Below are positions 46,153 to 58,033 of a DNA stretch of 64,000 nt, piece by piece. The DNA is from Maylandia zebra. Lineage: Eukaryota > Chordata > Actinopteri > Cichliformes > Cichlidae. A program made the translations under genes and the position numbers. Each line of letters starts with the position of its first letter. Within the stretch, counting starts at the first letter, position 1. The stretch covers positions 31,190,547-31,254,546 of the forward strand of contig NC_135179.1 in NCBI RefSeq assembly GCF_041146795.1, given 5' to 3'. The notes beneath the pieces were generated by a model, which did no database searches, was not told the DNA's origin, and saw nothing but the letters and a program-made list of their open reading frames with translations.

Positions 46153-46252
46153 TTTAATTCAATTCAATTTTATTTATACAGCGCCAAATCACAACAACAG
46201 TTGGCTCAAAGCACTTTATATTGTAAGGTAGACCCTACAATCAAAGGAAAGT
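46153..46252 (-). mobile_element. CR1/Rex1-like LINE terminal fragment
   Basis: The sequence TTTTATTTATACAGCGCCAA followed by TATTGTAAGGTAGACCCTAC is the end of the same high-copy LINE as at 49440 and 51303. Confidence 0.75.
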
Positions 46253-46361
46253 ACTGTCAGGATTGCACCTTGCCTGACAACAGTTAGACAGTCTTTGCCT
46301 AATCTGCTAATTTGTCTGACAATATTGGGTAATGCATACAACCTATTTCAGTTCACTGAGT

Positions 46362-47472
46362 TAGTGATGGGATTTCCGGCTCGGCTCTTCAGGTTGTTTT
46401 GTTGCTTTAATTAATTTATTATTAACAATAATATAAAATTATGCTTAGGCTGCTGCCCCCGCGACCCGGCCCCGGACAAAGCGGATGAAAATGGATGGAT
46501 GGATAAAATTATGCACATAAGGAATTACTAATGTAAAAACAAAACGTGGTTTTATTTATATATGTTTATATATAAATATATACGGTGGCCCCTAGAGACA
46601 AAGCACGTACAAACTCCAAAACACATTTCTAGCGTTAACTGAACTTCCAAAACAGAGCTACCTAGATCACTTAAATTACACAATTGAAAGCATATGTGTA
46701 TTGTTTGTGTATTTGTACACAAGCACTCATATACATTCAAATAATTTAAAAAAAATGTTCATTTACCTGTTACTACCACACACCAAATCCGGTCGTTGGT
46801 ACTTCCTGGCTTGTGTATCCACTAGGTAAGAAAAGCTCAACACTGTGCCTAGCATCCTGGAGCACTTCTGTTGTGTTTTGGTGTTTGTACGTGCTTCAGG
46901 GTTTGTACGTGCTTTGTCTCTAGCGGCCACCATAAATATACTTTTGTTTATTCACTCCACATAAAATGTAATAAATAAATCATATAATACAAAAAACAAC
47001 TATTTACATTTCAACTTTTAACTATTTAAATTTTCAGCTTTTTCCTTTTAAACAAATTTAAAGTGAAACAACACAAAACACTGCAAACCACAACACAATT
47101 AAATATAAATTAAAATATGAAAACAAAAAGAAGATGCACATTCTCTGTCATATGGGCCTGCATGAATAAACTTTCTGAATCCTTTATCATCCGCAACTGA
47201 AAATAGTTGTGGATGTTTACTATACCTTTCTAATGTGACGTTGTTGTCCCTGGCTCTCTTTCCCTCCCGCTCTGTTCCTGTGATACTGAGTGTAACTACT
47301 GCCCCTTCCCCCTCTTCCCAGCGCAAAGCACAAGGCTCGCGTGCGGAGTGAAGCGGGAAAAAAGTGCGAGAGAGAGATGGTGAGAGAAAGAAAGAAAAAA
47401 CCCACGGCTTGTGTCGTTCACTTCAAAGAGTCGGCTCTAAGAGCCGTTTCATTCGCGACCGACACATCACTA
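46362..47472 (-). mobile_element. hAT element (TAGTGATG family), complete copy B
   Basis: The termini are TAGTGATG and CATCACTA. CACTGAGT is repeated exactly at 46354-46361 and 47473-47480. The - strand (about 47240-47110) keeps VADDKGFRKFIHAG of a ZBED-type transposase. Otherwise it is non-coding. It contains a 58-bp LINE tail at 46445-46502. Fragments of the same family lie at 10154 and 19031. Confidence 0.93.
46445..46502 (+). mobile_element. 58-bp Rex3-like LINE tail insertion
   Basis: The segment holds CGACCCGGCCCCGGACAAAG and an ATGGATGG tail, the extreme 3' end of the Rex3/RTE-type LINE found at 51815-53114. The 12-mer ATAAAATTATGC lies on both sides (46433-46444 and 46503-46514). Copy A at 10154 lacks the insert, which confirms the empty site. 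Confidence 0.92.
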
Positions 47473-47480
47473 CACTGAGT

Positions 47481-48985
47481 CACGCTGTCAATTGATGTGC
47501 TTTTGAGGCATTTTTTTTCCATCCAGCTTGTTTATGAGCTGGAGGTGTATCATGGTGTTGCACAATGTGTCTCCTCTAATCTGAGAGCCTACTGTTTGAT
47601 AATCTGCCGTCAACCCAATCTTCCCAAAATAACAGATTATGATTCTAAAAGTCATGGCCACAGATCATCTCACATCTCTATTTATAGCCTTTTGCATCAT
47701 CCCACCATGTCTTCTGTTCTCCAGCTATTTTTAACCACGTCTCCTTCACCAGTGGGATAAAGATAATCCATTTCTCAGCGAGTATTTGTTTAAGCTTCAG
47801 GTCAACATCTTTTGCGATTTTAAAGGGAAGCAAAAATGAATAAATGAAGTCATATCTAATGCATTTTTATTCAATTAAAACAACGTATATTCAAATTTTA
47901 CTTTGATGACGTAATTTAAATTCATTTTTAGTGAGAGTAGGATGACCCAAGGACAACATGAAGCCCCAACAAAAATTTGCCTTTGACCAGGCCAGTGTAC
48001 TTCCAGTGCTGCTGCAAAGTCCAGGAAGGGATGTGTCAGTAAGCTCATGTGGTGTCAAATCTTTGTCAAGTCAAACATGCAGATCATCATGAATGAAATT
48101 TCCATAGAGGATCGGTCAAGAACTGGGGTAGGATTGGTGTGACAGAAAAGGAAGCACCTGCATGATGGAATTGTGAATACTGTGCATTAATATTTCTGGA
48201 TTGGTTTTAGATAATAGATAATTCTCTTCATCAAAGCTTTGAGCTCAGTTTGGGCTTATAATCCTGCTGATTCAATGAGATCCTGAGCAGCAGCTGAAGG
48301 AAGAACATTTGAATAATGAATGAAAAGCTCTTATCTGTTGGAAGATGAAGTCACTTAAGACAATGCAAAATGCATCTGATAGGTAGGCTAGTTGCATAGT
48401 GTAGTGAATTTAGAAAGGTAAATAACTAGTAAAAGAAAGAATGAATATTGAATATTCATTGATTATTTATTTATTATATATTTAGTTATACAATCCAGTG
48501 TATAGATTTTAGACAACAGATAAAATCTAACTTAGCAATTGCCAACTAATATAAACCTGAATGTTGGCAGGTATGCCAAGACACTCACCTCCCAACCAAT
48601 GATCTGTAATTTTTGAGTAATATGGTAAAACCTCAGCATGCATGTATACCTGTGAATTGAAAATAAAGTCTTTTTTAAATTCAGTTAGTAGCAAAATACT
48701 CCACTGATTAATGAACCAGTCTCACAACAGTGAATCAATTGTATATGTGTGTACAGTTGTGCTACAATTACATTTCTATATTGTAGTTCTTCGTATGTCA
48801 ACTGAAAACATCTAGTTATACACTTGGGGTGCTTCTGCTGAAAATACATAATAGACGGAGAGAAAACTATAGTATGCATCACTGTGTTCATTTTTGATTC
48901 ACCTCATACCAACTGCAGCACCCTGTCTTGTACTACATCCCAAAAGGCAGCCAAGTATTTGGACTCATTTGAACAAGACCCAGTA
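47481..48985. other. Intergenic, no gene seen
   Basis: AT-rich with short frames only. Confidence 0.55.
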
Positions 48986-48989
48986 CTAA

Positions 48990-49425
48990 TATACTTTTTC
49001 ACTACTGTGGAAAAAGTATTTACCCCCTTCATTTTTCTATATATATTTGTCACACTCACAAGTTGTAGATCATCAAAAAATAAATACATTTTAGGCAAAG
49101 ATAACTGAAATAAATATAAAATGGCATTTTGAAATGATAATTTCATTTATAAAGGACAAAAAGCTGTCCAAACCCACCTGATCTATGTGAAAAAGTAATC
49201 TAATCTACGATTTAAGAAAACTCAAGAACAGAAGAAAAATGTCGTGGATTAAAAAGCCATTTCTAAAGCTTTGGGACTCCAACAAACCAAGTGAGAGCTT
49301 TCTCAGAATTGCTAATCCAAATTACTGCAAGAACACATGAACGACTCATCCAGGAGGTCACAAAAGAAGCCGGACCATCATCTTAACAACTGCGAGACAC
49401 AGTGAAGATCTTGATGACAATCAGT
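48990..49425 (+). mobile_element. Tc1-like non-autonomous fragment
   Basis: A GTGGAAAAAGTATTTACCCC terminal-type sequence and an inner GGTCACAAAAGAAGCC block (transposase linker region) indicate a decayed Tc1/mariner element. The right end was not defined. Confidence 0.55.
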
Positions 49426-49439
49426 TCATGTCTTTTTCA

Positions 49440-49570
49440 ATTCAATTCAGTTTTACTTATACAGCACCAAACCACAACTGCAGTTGCCTCGAGGCGCTTT
49501 ATATTGTAAGGTAGACCCTACAATAGCACATACAGAGAAAAAAAACCAACAATCATATGACCCCCTATGT
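49440..49570 (-). mobile_element. CR1/Rex1-like LINE, part 1 (3' end)
   Basis: This begins with the TTTTACTTATACAGCACCAA tail and runs to GACCCCCTATG (49560-49570), where a Penelope-like unit is inserted. It resumes at 51302 with a copy of GACCCCCTATG. The LINE is read on the - strand. Confidence 0.8.
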
Positions 49571-51301
49571 CTTGATGCATGCACAATCATCCAGGTAAGT
49601 AAATCTCCAAAAGTTGATTCTGTTCATCCGGACGTAGCGTTTTGTGGGAGAAACGTTTCTCACTCATCCAAGCAATGTTCCCTCTAAGCTGCGCACCTGC
49701 GCAATTGCGCACTGCTGGCATGGTCTCTGCGCACAGAAAAAAAATCTAACCTGAATTGAAATTAACATTAATACTTTAACAATTCTGTTTTGCAGTGTTA
49801 GTCAGTAAGTGGCTGGCTGCTATGGGATTAGAACAATCCCACCTTATCCCATAGCCCAGCCAATAATGCGATTCACATTCGTATAGACGCAGCTAATCAA
49901 CGTCGTTGACAGGCTATGACAGCATCCTTATGTGCCGACACCGGTGTTTTAGCTAGCAAAGTGGCGTGGCTGATGTGGAATGAAGCCACGTTAATGACAA
50001 CGTGAACAACCATTGGAGATGTGAGCAGGACAGACGGAACAATCGACGGAAAAAGTGTGGACTTTATACCAGTTTTGATTTTGTGTTGATCGGCCACGTA
50101 AAACCAGAGTTATGATAAAAATATCTGCAATGTTTGTTTTTCTTTCTGAATACTATCGTTGTTTATATTTACTGAGGGAAGAAATGGTAAAAACTGCGTT
50201 TTATAAGGAAAACGCTTGAAAGCGCTCTCTGCCTGTGAGCAAAACCAAAACCAAAAAAACCCCACTCTTTCCTATTGCTGGAAAAATGTACCATGTCGAA
50301 CAAACAAAAAATGATATGGCAACAAGGCATTTACTTGTTTAGGAAGGGGGAAGTTTTAGGAGTGACGGCGATGTTTTGAGATGTGAGAGATTTGCGACAT
50401 AGCGCAAATCGTGTGTAGTTAGTGTGTAGTGTAGTCAATAGTTTTGTTGTGTGCGTCAGAGCAATGAGGCGACTGCTGAATATTACAGGTGTTACAGCAG
50501 TGATACATCTCCTGTTGTTAGGCCTGCAGGTATCAGGCTGTTGTTCTCCTTTATCTCATAGTGGCCAGAAATTACTTTTTGGAGTGGCAGAAATAATTTG
50601 TGTGGCATCAGATTTGATGCAGAACAGCTGATTGTTCTGTAAATAGTTTGAAATGTTTATTTAAAAAACCACCTTGGCTGCATTTTTAGGTAAACAGCTG
50701 CAAAAAACGTTGTTGTTTGCATAACTCAGTTACTTTTTTGAAGAAGTAACTATATAATTAATTGCCCAACAATATGCTGTATTTTGCAGACAGAGTGACA
50801 GGACTCTCTCCCAGACCACAGACTCATAATACAAGTCAGAGCTTTATATTAAAAAAAAGAAAGTTGTGTTTTCAAAATTGGAGTTCAAGTTATTTTTACT
50901 TCCAATAGTGTTAACATACTACACAAGGTCATGAACAAGATTTTTTTTTAATTTTCATTGTAAGTGGGCTAAAGCAGTTAATTAAAAGTAGTCTAACATA
51001 AATGTAAATGCTGTCATTTGATTATTTTAATAAACCATGTAACTTGGGTGGATTCGATGCTGGCGTGACCACAGTGCACACGTTTAATGTTGCTCACAGT
51101 GGTCCAAGGGGCCGCTCAGGGAGTTTGTGTGTTTGCTCAGACACATGAAAAATTAGAGGGAACATTGCATCCAAGAGACATCAGGTCAGTCTAAGGTCAG
51201 TCTAAGCTGCAGGACTGCGGGTCCCAAGAAGTCACTTGGATGAGTGACGAAACGTTTCTCCCACAAAACACTATGTGCGGATGAACAGAATCAACTTTTG
51301 G
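49571..51301. mobile_element. Penelope-like inverted unit inserted in the LINE
   Basis: The 11-mer GACCCCCTATG lies on both sides. The two visible arms (about 49599-49672 and 51213-51301) are inverted copies of one another, containing AAAAGTTGATTCTGTTCATC and GTGGGAGAAACGTTTC. A hAT sits between them. The GGATGAGTGACGAAACGTTT motif (51239-51258) resembles the end of the Penelope-like fragment at 5436-6095. Assignment to Penelope-like elements is by resemblance only. Confidence 0.6.
49673..51167. mobile_element. 1495-bp hAT element with 15-bp perfect inverted ends
   Basis: The ends CAATGTTCCCTCTAA and TTAGAGGGAACATTG are exact inverted repeats. CATCCAAG flanks it exactly (49665-49672 and 51168-51175). 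No transposase motif is read, so it is probably non-autonomous. Confidence 0.93.
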
Positions 51302-51814
51302 AGACCCCCTATGAGCAAGCACTTTGGCGACAGTCGGAAGGAAAAACTTTTAACAGGAAGAAACCTCTGGTAGAACCAGGCTCAGGGAGCATGGGCCATT
51401 TCCTGGGGTGAGAGAAGGAAGACAGGATAAAAGCTGTGGAAGAGAGAGAGAGATTAATAATAAGTGTGATTCCCCACAGCACCCTATTGCAGCATAACTA
51501 AGGGAGGATTCAGGGTCACCTGGTCCAGCCCTAACTATATGCTTTAGCAAAAAGGAAAGTTTGAAGCCTAATCTTGAAAGTAGAGATAGTGTCTGTCTCC
51601 CGAATCCAAACTGGAAGCTGGTTCCACAGAAGAGGGGCCTGAAAACTGAAGGCTCTGCCTCCCATTCTACTTTTAAATATTCGAGGAACAACAACTAAGC
51701 CTGCAGTGGAGAGCGAAGTTCTCTAATGGGGTGATATGGTACTATAAGGTCAGTAAGATAAGATGGGGCCTGATTATTTAAGACCTTGTATGTGAGGAGC
51801 AGGACTTTGAATTC
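51302..51814 (-). mobile_element. CR1/Rex1-like LINE, part 2 (C-terminal coding)
   Basis: On the - strand, fragments read FKVLLLTYKVLNNQAPSYL, DLIVPYHPIRELRSP and further on the WNQLP-type region, known from the RT C-terminus of high-copy fish LINEs. Rex3 interrupts it at 51815, and it continues at 53128 with LHWLPVKSRIEFKI. Confidence 0.8.
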
Positions 51815-52161
51815 CATCCATCCATCTTCATCCGCTTTATCCGGGGCCGGGTCGTGGGGGCAGCAGCCTAAGCAGAGAAGCCCAGACCTCCCTCTTCCCA
51901 GCCACCTCCTCCAGCTTATCCGGGGGAAGACCAAAGCCTTCCCAGGCCAGCCGAGAGATATAATCTCTCCAGCGTGTCCTGGGTCTGCCCCGGGGCCTCC
52001 TCCCAGTGGGACATGCCCGGAACACCAACCCCAGGAGGCGCCCAGGGGGCATCCTTGTCAGAATCAGAATCAGAATCGTGTTTATTGGCCAAGTATATGT
52101 GCAGACACATACAGGGAATTTGGTTCCGGTAGATGATGGCTCTCAAGCACAGCAATGTAAA

Positions 52162-52218
<57 letters not shown>

Positions 52219-53114
52219 TCTATATATACACATTACACATACATACACAAAGCTGTTTAAACCAACTATAAATAACGAATCTAACTTATATACATAAAAT
52301 ACAGAAATGCCAGATGTCAGATGCCCGAACCACCTCAGCTGGCTCCTTTCGATATGGAGGAGCAGCGGCTCTACTCTGAGCCCCTCCCGGATGGCCAAAC
52401 TTCTCACCCTATCTCTAAGGGAGAGGCCACCCTTCGGAGGAAGCTCATTTCTGCCGCTTGTATCCGCGATCTCGTTCTTTCGGTCACTACCCACAGCTCG
52501 TGGCCATAGGTGAGGGTAGGGACGTAGATCGACCCGGTAAATTGAGAGCTTCACTTTTACACTCAGCTCCCTCTTCACCACGACAGACCGGTGCAGCGTC
52601 CGCATCACTGCAGCCGCCGCACGAATCCGTCTGTCGATCTCCGGCTCCCTTCTCCCATCACTCGCGAACAAGACCCCGAGATACTCGAACTCCTCCACTT
52701 GGGGCAGGAACTCATCCCCGACCCGGAGTGGGCTCTCCACCCTTTTCCGGCTGAGAACCATGGCCTCAGATTTGGAGGTGCTGATCCTCATTCCCGCTGC
52801 TTCACACTCGGCTGCGAACCGTTCCAGTGCAAGCTGGAGGCCCTCACCCGATGAAGCCAACAGAACCACATCATCCGCGAAAAGCAGAGATGAGATTCTG
52901 AGGCCACCGAAGTGAAAGCCCTCCGCCACTTGGCTGCGCCTAGAAATCCTGTCCATAAAAATTATTGTCTGGCCCATTGCTACGGGCCATTCGATCCCTA
53001 TACAACCGTTGCAAGAGCTTGGTTTGCATTGCCAGCAACAAGTCGGACTCGTTCCCGGTGGGTGATGGGCTCCGCCAGGCTGCCCTTTGTCTCCGGTTCT
53101 GTTCATAATTTTAT
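51815..53114 (-). mobile_element. Rex3-like (RTE clade) LINE, 5'-truncated
   Basis: The 13-mers GGACTTTGAATTC (51802-51814) and GGATTTTGAATTC (53115-53127) are the target duplication with one difference. The - strand encodes MDRISRRS, FGGLRISSLLFADDVVLLAS with the FADD polymerase motif, then RFAAECEAAGMRISTSKSEA and VLSRKRVESPLRVGDE, and near the end CPTGRRPRGRPRTRWRDYIS. It ends in an ATGGATGG tail at 51815. Frames are broken, and a second repeat is inserted at 52063-52314. Confidence 0.9.
52063..52314. mobile_element. 252-bp LINE/SINE-tail insertion with CA microsatellite
   Basis: TGTCAGA is found on both sides (52056-52062 and 52315-52321). The insert begins ATCAGAATCAGAATCGTGTT, a known tail type in fish, and includes a (CA)n run at about 52163-52215. 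Removing it restores the Rex3 sequence. Confidence 0.8.
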
Positions 53115-53127
53115 GGATTTTGAATTC

Positions 53128-53220
53128 AATTCTGGATTTAACAGGGAGCCAATGAAGGGAAGCGGCTATAGGAGACATATGTAATATGTGTATATAAATA
53201 AAATTGAATTGAATTGAATT
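53128..53220 (-). mobile_element. CR1/Rex1-like LINE, part 3
   Basis: This continues the LINE interrupted by Rex3 (GGAGCCAATGAAGGGAAGC) and passes into a (GAATT)n tract at about 53197-53222. Confidence 0.7.
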
Positions 53221-53522
53221 GAAATATGCTCTCAAAAATGTAAAGCAATTTTGGAAAGAGTGAAAGAGAGTGTATTTGAGAAAGTGTTCTACTTATAGCT
53301 TGTCCTCCTGCTGCACTTTGGCTTGTTTTGTTGCAATCGATTTTGCATACTGTCAGTGTCACGGTGTGATGTGGAGAAGATGAGGGTCATCCAGACAGAT
53401 TGGCCTGACAGTAAATAAGCTCCTTTATTCAAACAAGCACCCTCATCCTCCTGCTTTTGTTTGGACTGCATCCTCTCATCCAGGTGTCCCCTCCAGATGG
53501 AAGAGCTCAGATTGCTCTCCCA

Positions 53523-53575
<53 letters not shown>

Positions 53576-53949
53576 CCCCCTCTGGAAAGTGCTCTTGCAA
53601 ATATATTTTAGGTTTGTTTAATGAACTGGACAGGACAATTAGAATATCTGCATATTTAATTCTGTTTCGCCAATTTAAGAACCCATATTTAGTTACAATT
53701 TTACAACAATGATAGGAATTTGGATGTTTTTTCTAATGGCCTGCTTATAGTATGAGCCTTTTCTTTTTCTATTTTAGTTTTACTGTTTTTGCATTTACAG
53801 AGTTTATTCTGTATTTTCAGAGTTTATTCTGTTAAGTTTGAGCATGTCTGTACCTCGTTTCAGTTGGTTTTTACTTCTTTTACTTTAGTAGTTCTTTGTC
53901 TCTTGTGTTTTACCTTTAGTTTTATTTCCCTCTTGTCTGATTGTCATTA
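53221..53949. other. Intergenic with CA microsatellite, no gene seen
   Basis: (CA)n lies at about 53525-53573. A block from 53350 (GTCACGGTGTGATG to about 53600) may be an old LTR fragment, but this is not supported further. Confidence 0.5.
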
Positions 53950-55084
53950 CAGTTTTTTACAGATGCTAGGACACATTTCCCAATACTTAGGTCACTTTTG
54001 CAAAACACTTCACACAATCCTCCTAACTGACCTTCAGCTTGGCAAAGCAGTTCATTTCACATTCAAAATGCACTACAACTACCAAAACACTTCATTCAGG
54101 TCTCAAATAACCTCATTCTTCCAGAACACTAGCAAAGGTTGACAGCCGACAAACACACTTTGTCACCCACAAAACAATGACCTAAAAAACACTAACAACA
54201 TGTAGCATTACACAGTGTTTTCTTGTGTAAAACAAGGACACATCTCTGTTTAGAATTTCAATATATGTTACTGGAATGAATCAGACATCATGCAGAATTC
54301 GTTAATATTTGTTTCTGTATTTTTATTGTTTTTGCACTAAGTAATCCCAAAATACAAGAATTTGTATACACACCATCCACTGATACACATACAATAGTAA
54401 TGCTAATCTACTCGGTCTTCTCCATTTGGCCACAGGTTCTCATCCACATCACATCTTATGTCATCTAGGGCGATACACCTAGGAAAGAATCTTCTGGCTG
54501 CCAGAATTGAAGGAGTTGAAAAATTGAAGGAGTAACACCTGTGCAGATGTTCATCTACAATGAGAATAAGCTGTGGCTGGTTAAACTGCATTTTTAGATT
54601 TAAAATATGTTTCAATAAAATATTGCTGTTGGATTTTGCTGTCTTTTTACAGTTTTTTCTGAATGCTTAAACCCTAACTGTGATTCCTGTAGCACAATCT
54701 CTAAAACTATTCAGACTTATAGCAAAACCACTCACTGAGTTTGCAAAACTAAAAGCACAAAAACTGCTTTGCACTCAGTTTGCAATTTTGTAACACACGC
54801 TTTGCAAAACTGTAGGCACAATTCACTGCACAACACTCAATTACCAAATTTCCAACACACTCCTAGCAAAAGTATACACATGTATGGCTATCATTAACAC
54901 TAACTTGCCAACTGTCTGGCACACTTTCACATGTGAAAACTTCTTTAGATAATTAGTTCACTTTGCAATCAGCCTAAGCACTATAATACAGGTAAGCTGT
55001 GTGTGCGGAGTACAATGGAGGGAGCAGAAAGAGTGAGAAGAAGAGGAGGCCGAGGAAGAGGACGTGGAGGTGAAGAAGTAGGAT

Positions 55085-55225
55085 GAAGAGGACGACAAGG
55101 AGGAGCAAGAGGAAGACGAGGAGGGGGGATAGGAAGAAGAGGAGGGGGGAGAGGCAGATGAGGAGGGGGGATAGGAAGATGAGGAGGGGGGAGAGGCAGA
55201 TGAGGAGGGGGGAGAGGAAGGGTAA
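55085..55225 (+). repeat. GA-rich minisatellite in element B exon 1
   Basis: Units of about 21 bp built on GGAGGGGGGATAGGAAGATGA repeat five or six times. They lie where the intact gene codes an Arg/Gly-rich N-terminus. In-frame stops are present. The long Ser/Pro frame on the other strand is its shadow. Confidence 0.85.
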
Positions 55226-56543
55226 GAAGAGTAAGAAAGAGAATTACTGATGACATCAGAGCTACAATAGTGGACCATGTCATCAACTGTGGAATGACCC
55301 TGAGGGTAGCTGGCCAACGGGTCCAGCCTAACTCGAGCCGCTACACTGTAGCAAGCACCATAAGGACATCTTGAAATGAGAATCGGTGAGTACAGTCACT
55401 TTGCACAAAGATTTGTAGCACTGCCATATGCCAATGAGAAACACACCAATACCATTGATGTAAAAATACTGAAATTGTTACTTTACAGAATTGCTAGATG
55501 ACCAGATGCTGGGGCAGAGGCAGCATGTTCACTGCAGACCAAGTAACCCATATAGTCATTATGGCGACTGCAAATAATCCTATACTTGGAAATAAACACT
55601 TGTGTTTGTTTTGATGTGTGTGAATAAACACCAGTACTTGAAGTTTGGATCCCTCTATGCTTATGGATCTATGACAGAAGTATGAGCTCAAACTGACATA
55701 GCCTACCTTGTGCACAGAGAAAGCAAAAGCCAGATGTGTTTTGTATTCATACCATCAGTGTGCAGTTGGCGCATTGTGTGCTTAGTAGATGATGGCTTGT
55801 GTGTACTGTTTGATACGGAAACACCATTTTTACGAAGGTGTGAAGAGTTACAGTTTTTTTCAATCGCTAACAAGCGCCTACCCATACTTCAGATACTTTT
55901 TCTAAACTCTTAACACAGACTCACACCTACAAAACACAATTGGCCAAATGGATAATTTCCTTCTCAAAAATACATTTTGTTAAATATATACTAACTCTTC
56001 ATTTCAAAATAGAACACATCTTTCTCTGCACACACTAACTGTACAAAAACACTATAAATCTGACTCAAAATGAAATTAGTCTGTCAAAGAATAACACTTG
56101 TTTTCACTCCACAAGGTACATGCAGTCAATCAAAGTACACCAGGTTTCAAAATACTGGCTATTATTGACATTACAAAAACTGCATAGACTTTTATGTTTC
56201 AGTTTTACAGGTATTTGCATGCGAAACATGCAATCCACCATTTTGACACCAGAAATGTCTTGGTTGGTAACTGTATGTCCACATGTACAGTAATGTTCAC
56301 ATTCAAAAGCATTCCAGTAAAAAGCAAACAAGTTTTTGTTTCTTTACTGTTTACCACAGGAGGTACAGTAGAAACACAGTATGATAGGACAGAGAAAGTT
56401 TTACAGTATTGCTTACAGTGAACAAAATATCCATGAAACACACAAGAGCATTCTGAACAAAAAAACAACAGCAAAAAGCCAAGATAAAAAAAAAAAGGGG
56501 GGGGGGGGGGGGGGGGGGCTAAAAAAAGGCAAAAAAGTTGCAT

Positions 56544-57973
56544 CTAATCTCTGCGATCTTCAGGGTTAGGCCACATGTTTTCATCAACATCACATCTGAT
56601 GTTATCCAAGTCGATACACCTGGGATAAAACCGCCTGGTATGTCGGATCCACCCTTGGCAATCGTCAACTGTGATGTCCCTGGAGCCAGCATCCATGGCT
56701 TCAAGGAGGGACATCTGGTCATGTGGCTGATGGTCATAAACCTTCCACCTCCATGCAGAAAAAAACTCCTCTATGGGGTTGAGGAAAGGTGAATAGGGTG
56801 GAAGGAAGAGACTTACCAGTCTTGGGTGGACTTCAAACCATGTTGTTATTGCTTGCAAGTGATGGAAAGCCACATTGTCCCAGGTAATTACAAAGGTCCT
56901 CATGTTTTCACCCTCCTGACCCTGCTCTGGAACCAGGCGCTGGTGGAGATCATTGAGAAAGGCAAGCAAGCGCTCTGTATTATAGGGTCCAACCTGACAT
57001 CTGTGAAGGAGTAATCCTGCATTTGCAATTGCTGCACACATGGTAATGTTTGCCCCTCTCTGTCCTGGCACATCAACTGTGGCCCTTTTTCCAATTACAT
57101 TTCGTCCACGTCGACGCCTTTTGGCCAGATTGAATCCTGCCTCATCGATGTATATGAATTCATGAGGGGCCTGGTTGGCCTCCAATTCCATAACTCTCTG
57201 AAACAAAGTTTATGTAAGTCATGTTATTACTGTATACCATACTGTACTGTAACCTAGTATTGTGTAGGTTACCTACTTGCAAAGTGCAAAGCTTATAGAA
57301 CTGGACATTGGATTGAATATACACTATACCTGGACATATTGTCGTCGTAGCTCCTTGACCCTCTCACTGTTCCTCTCAAAGGGAACAGTGTAGAGCTGCT
57401 TCATCCGCACTCTGTGTTTGGACAATGTCCGCGTAATGGTTGTGAGGCTGATTCTATCGATATTGTCAAATATCTCATGGTCCGCCACAATTCTAGTTTG
57501 AATTTCACGCAGTTTTATTGCATTATTTGCAGTAACCATTTCTACAATGGCAAGCTCCTGATCATTACTGAGGAGCTTTCCTCTTCCCCCAGAGGGTGGA
57601 AGACGTTGCATTCTTTAGAAAGACAAAAAATTCAACATATGCATTACTGTATGACCATATTGACATGTCAAGTGAGAATAGAAACAATCCATGTAAAATG
57701 CAATACTTACCTGTTGGTTTGTTGAAAGATGCGTATAATGGAGGCAACCGTTGACCGCCTCAAATTGGGCTGCACTCTTTCACCAGCCTCTCTTAGTGAA
57801 AGACCATGGTTGATTACATGGTCAATGATAGTGGCACGAATTTCATCACTGACTACTGTTCTTGCAGCCCTTGGAATGCCACCACCACGCATTCTTACAC
57901 CTCTACCTTGCCCTCTCCTTGGGCCTGCTCTTCTCCCTGGGCCCCTTGCTCTTACTCTTCCTCGACCAGACAT
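56544..57973 (-). CDS. Three-exon DDE transposase (Tc1/IS630-like), apparently intact
   Basis: Exons on the - strand are 57973-57711, 57612-57330 and 57197-56544, with GT-AG introns of 98 and 132 bp. They join in frame to 399 residues. Residues 1-32 are Arg/Gly-rich (MSGRGRVRARGPGRR). A helix-turn-helix region follows (TIIDHVINHGLSLREAG, VASIIRIF), then a second one (ANNAIKLREIQTRIV, LTTITRTLSKH). The last exon has the DDE core: FIYIDEAGFN, FVITWDNVAFHH and PYSPFLNPIEEFFS, with about 35 residues between the last Asp and Glu. A longer frame begins upstream at 58018, but without an ATG, so 57973 is taken as the start. Introns are unusual for Tc1/mariner genes. It would excise and insert elements with CAGTTTTTT ends at TA sites. 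Confidence 0.88.
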
Positions 57974-58025
57974 TACAGTGTTTGTCTTTTTTTTGTTTCC
58001 AAAAACATCACTCCTCAAGGTCTTG

Positions 58026-58033
58026 CCTTATAA
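58026..58033 (-). promoter_or_regulatory. TATA-like box of the element C transposase
   Basis: The - strand reads GGGGTTTATAAGGC, with TTTATAAG about 55 bases before the ATG at 57973. That spacing leaves room for a short leader. Confidence 0.5.

Noticed and set aside
52155..52215. CRISPR-like repeat array
   Set aside because: Plain CA microsatellite in a vertebrate genome; no spacers. The same applies to 43445-43474 and 53525-53573.
52162..53235. 357-codon ORF as a host gene
   Set aside because: It is a mosaic of Rex3 and CR1-like LINE coding sequence running into a CA microsatellite.
54958..55317. Ser/Pro-rich ORF on the - strand
   Set aside because: Complement of the GA-rich minisatellite in element B; no independent evidence.
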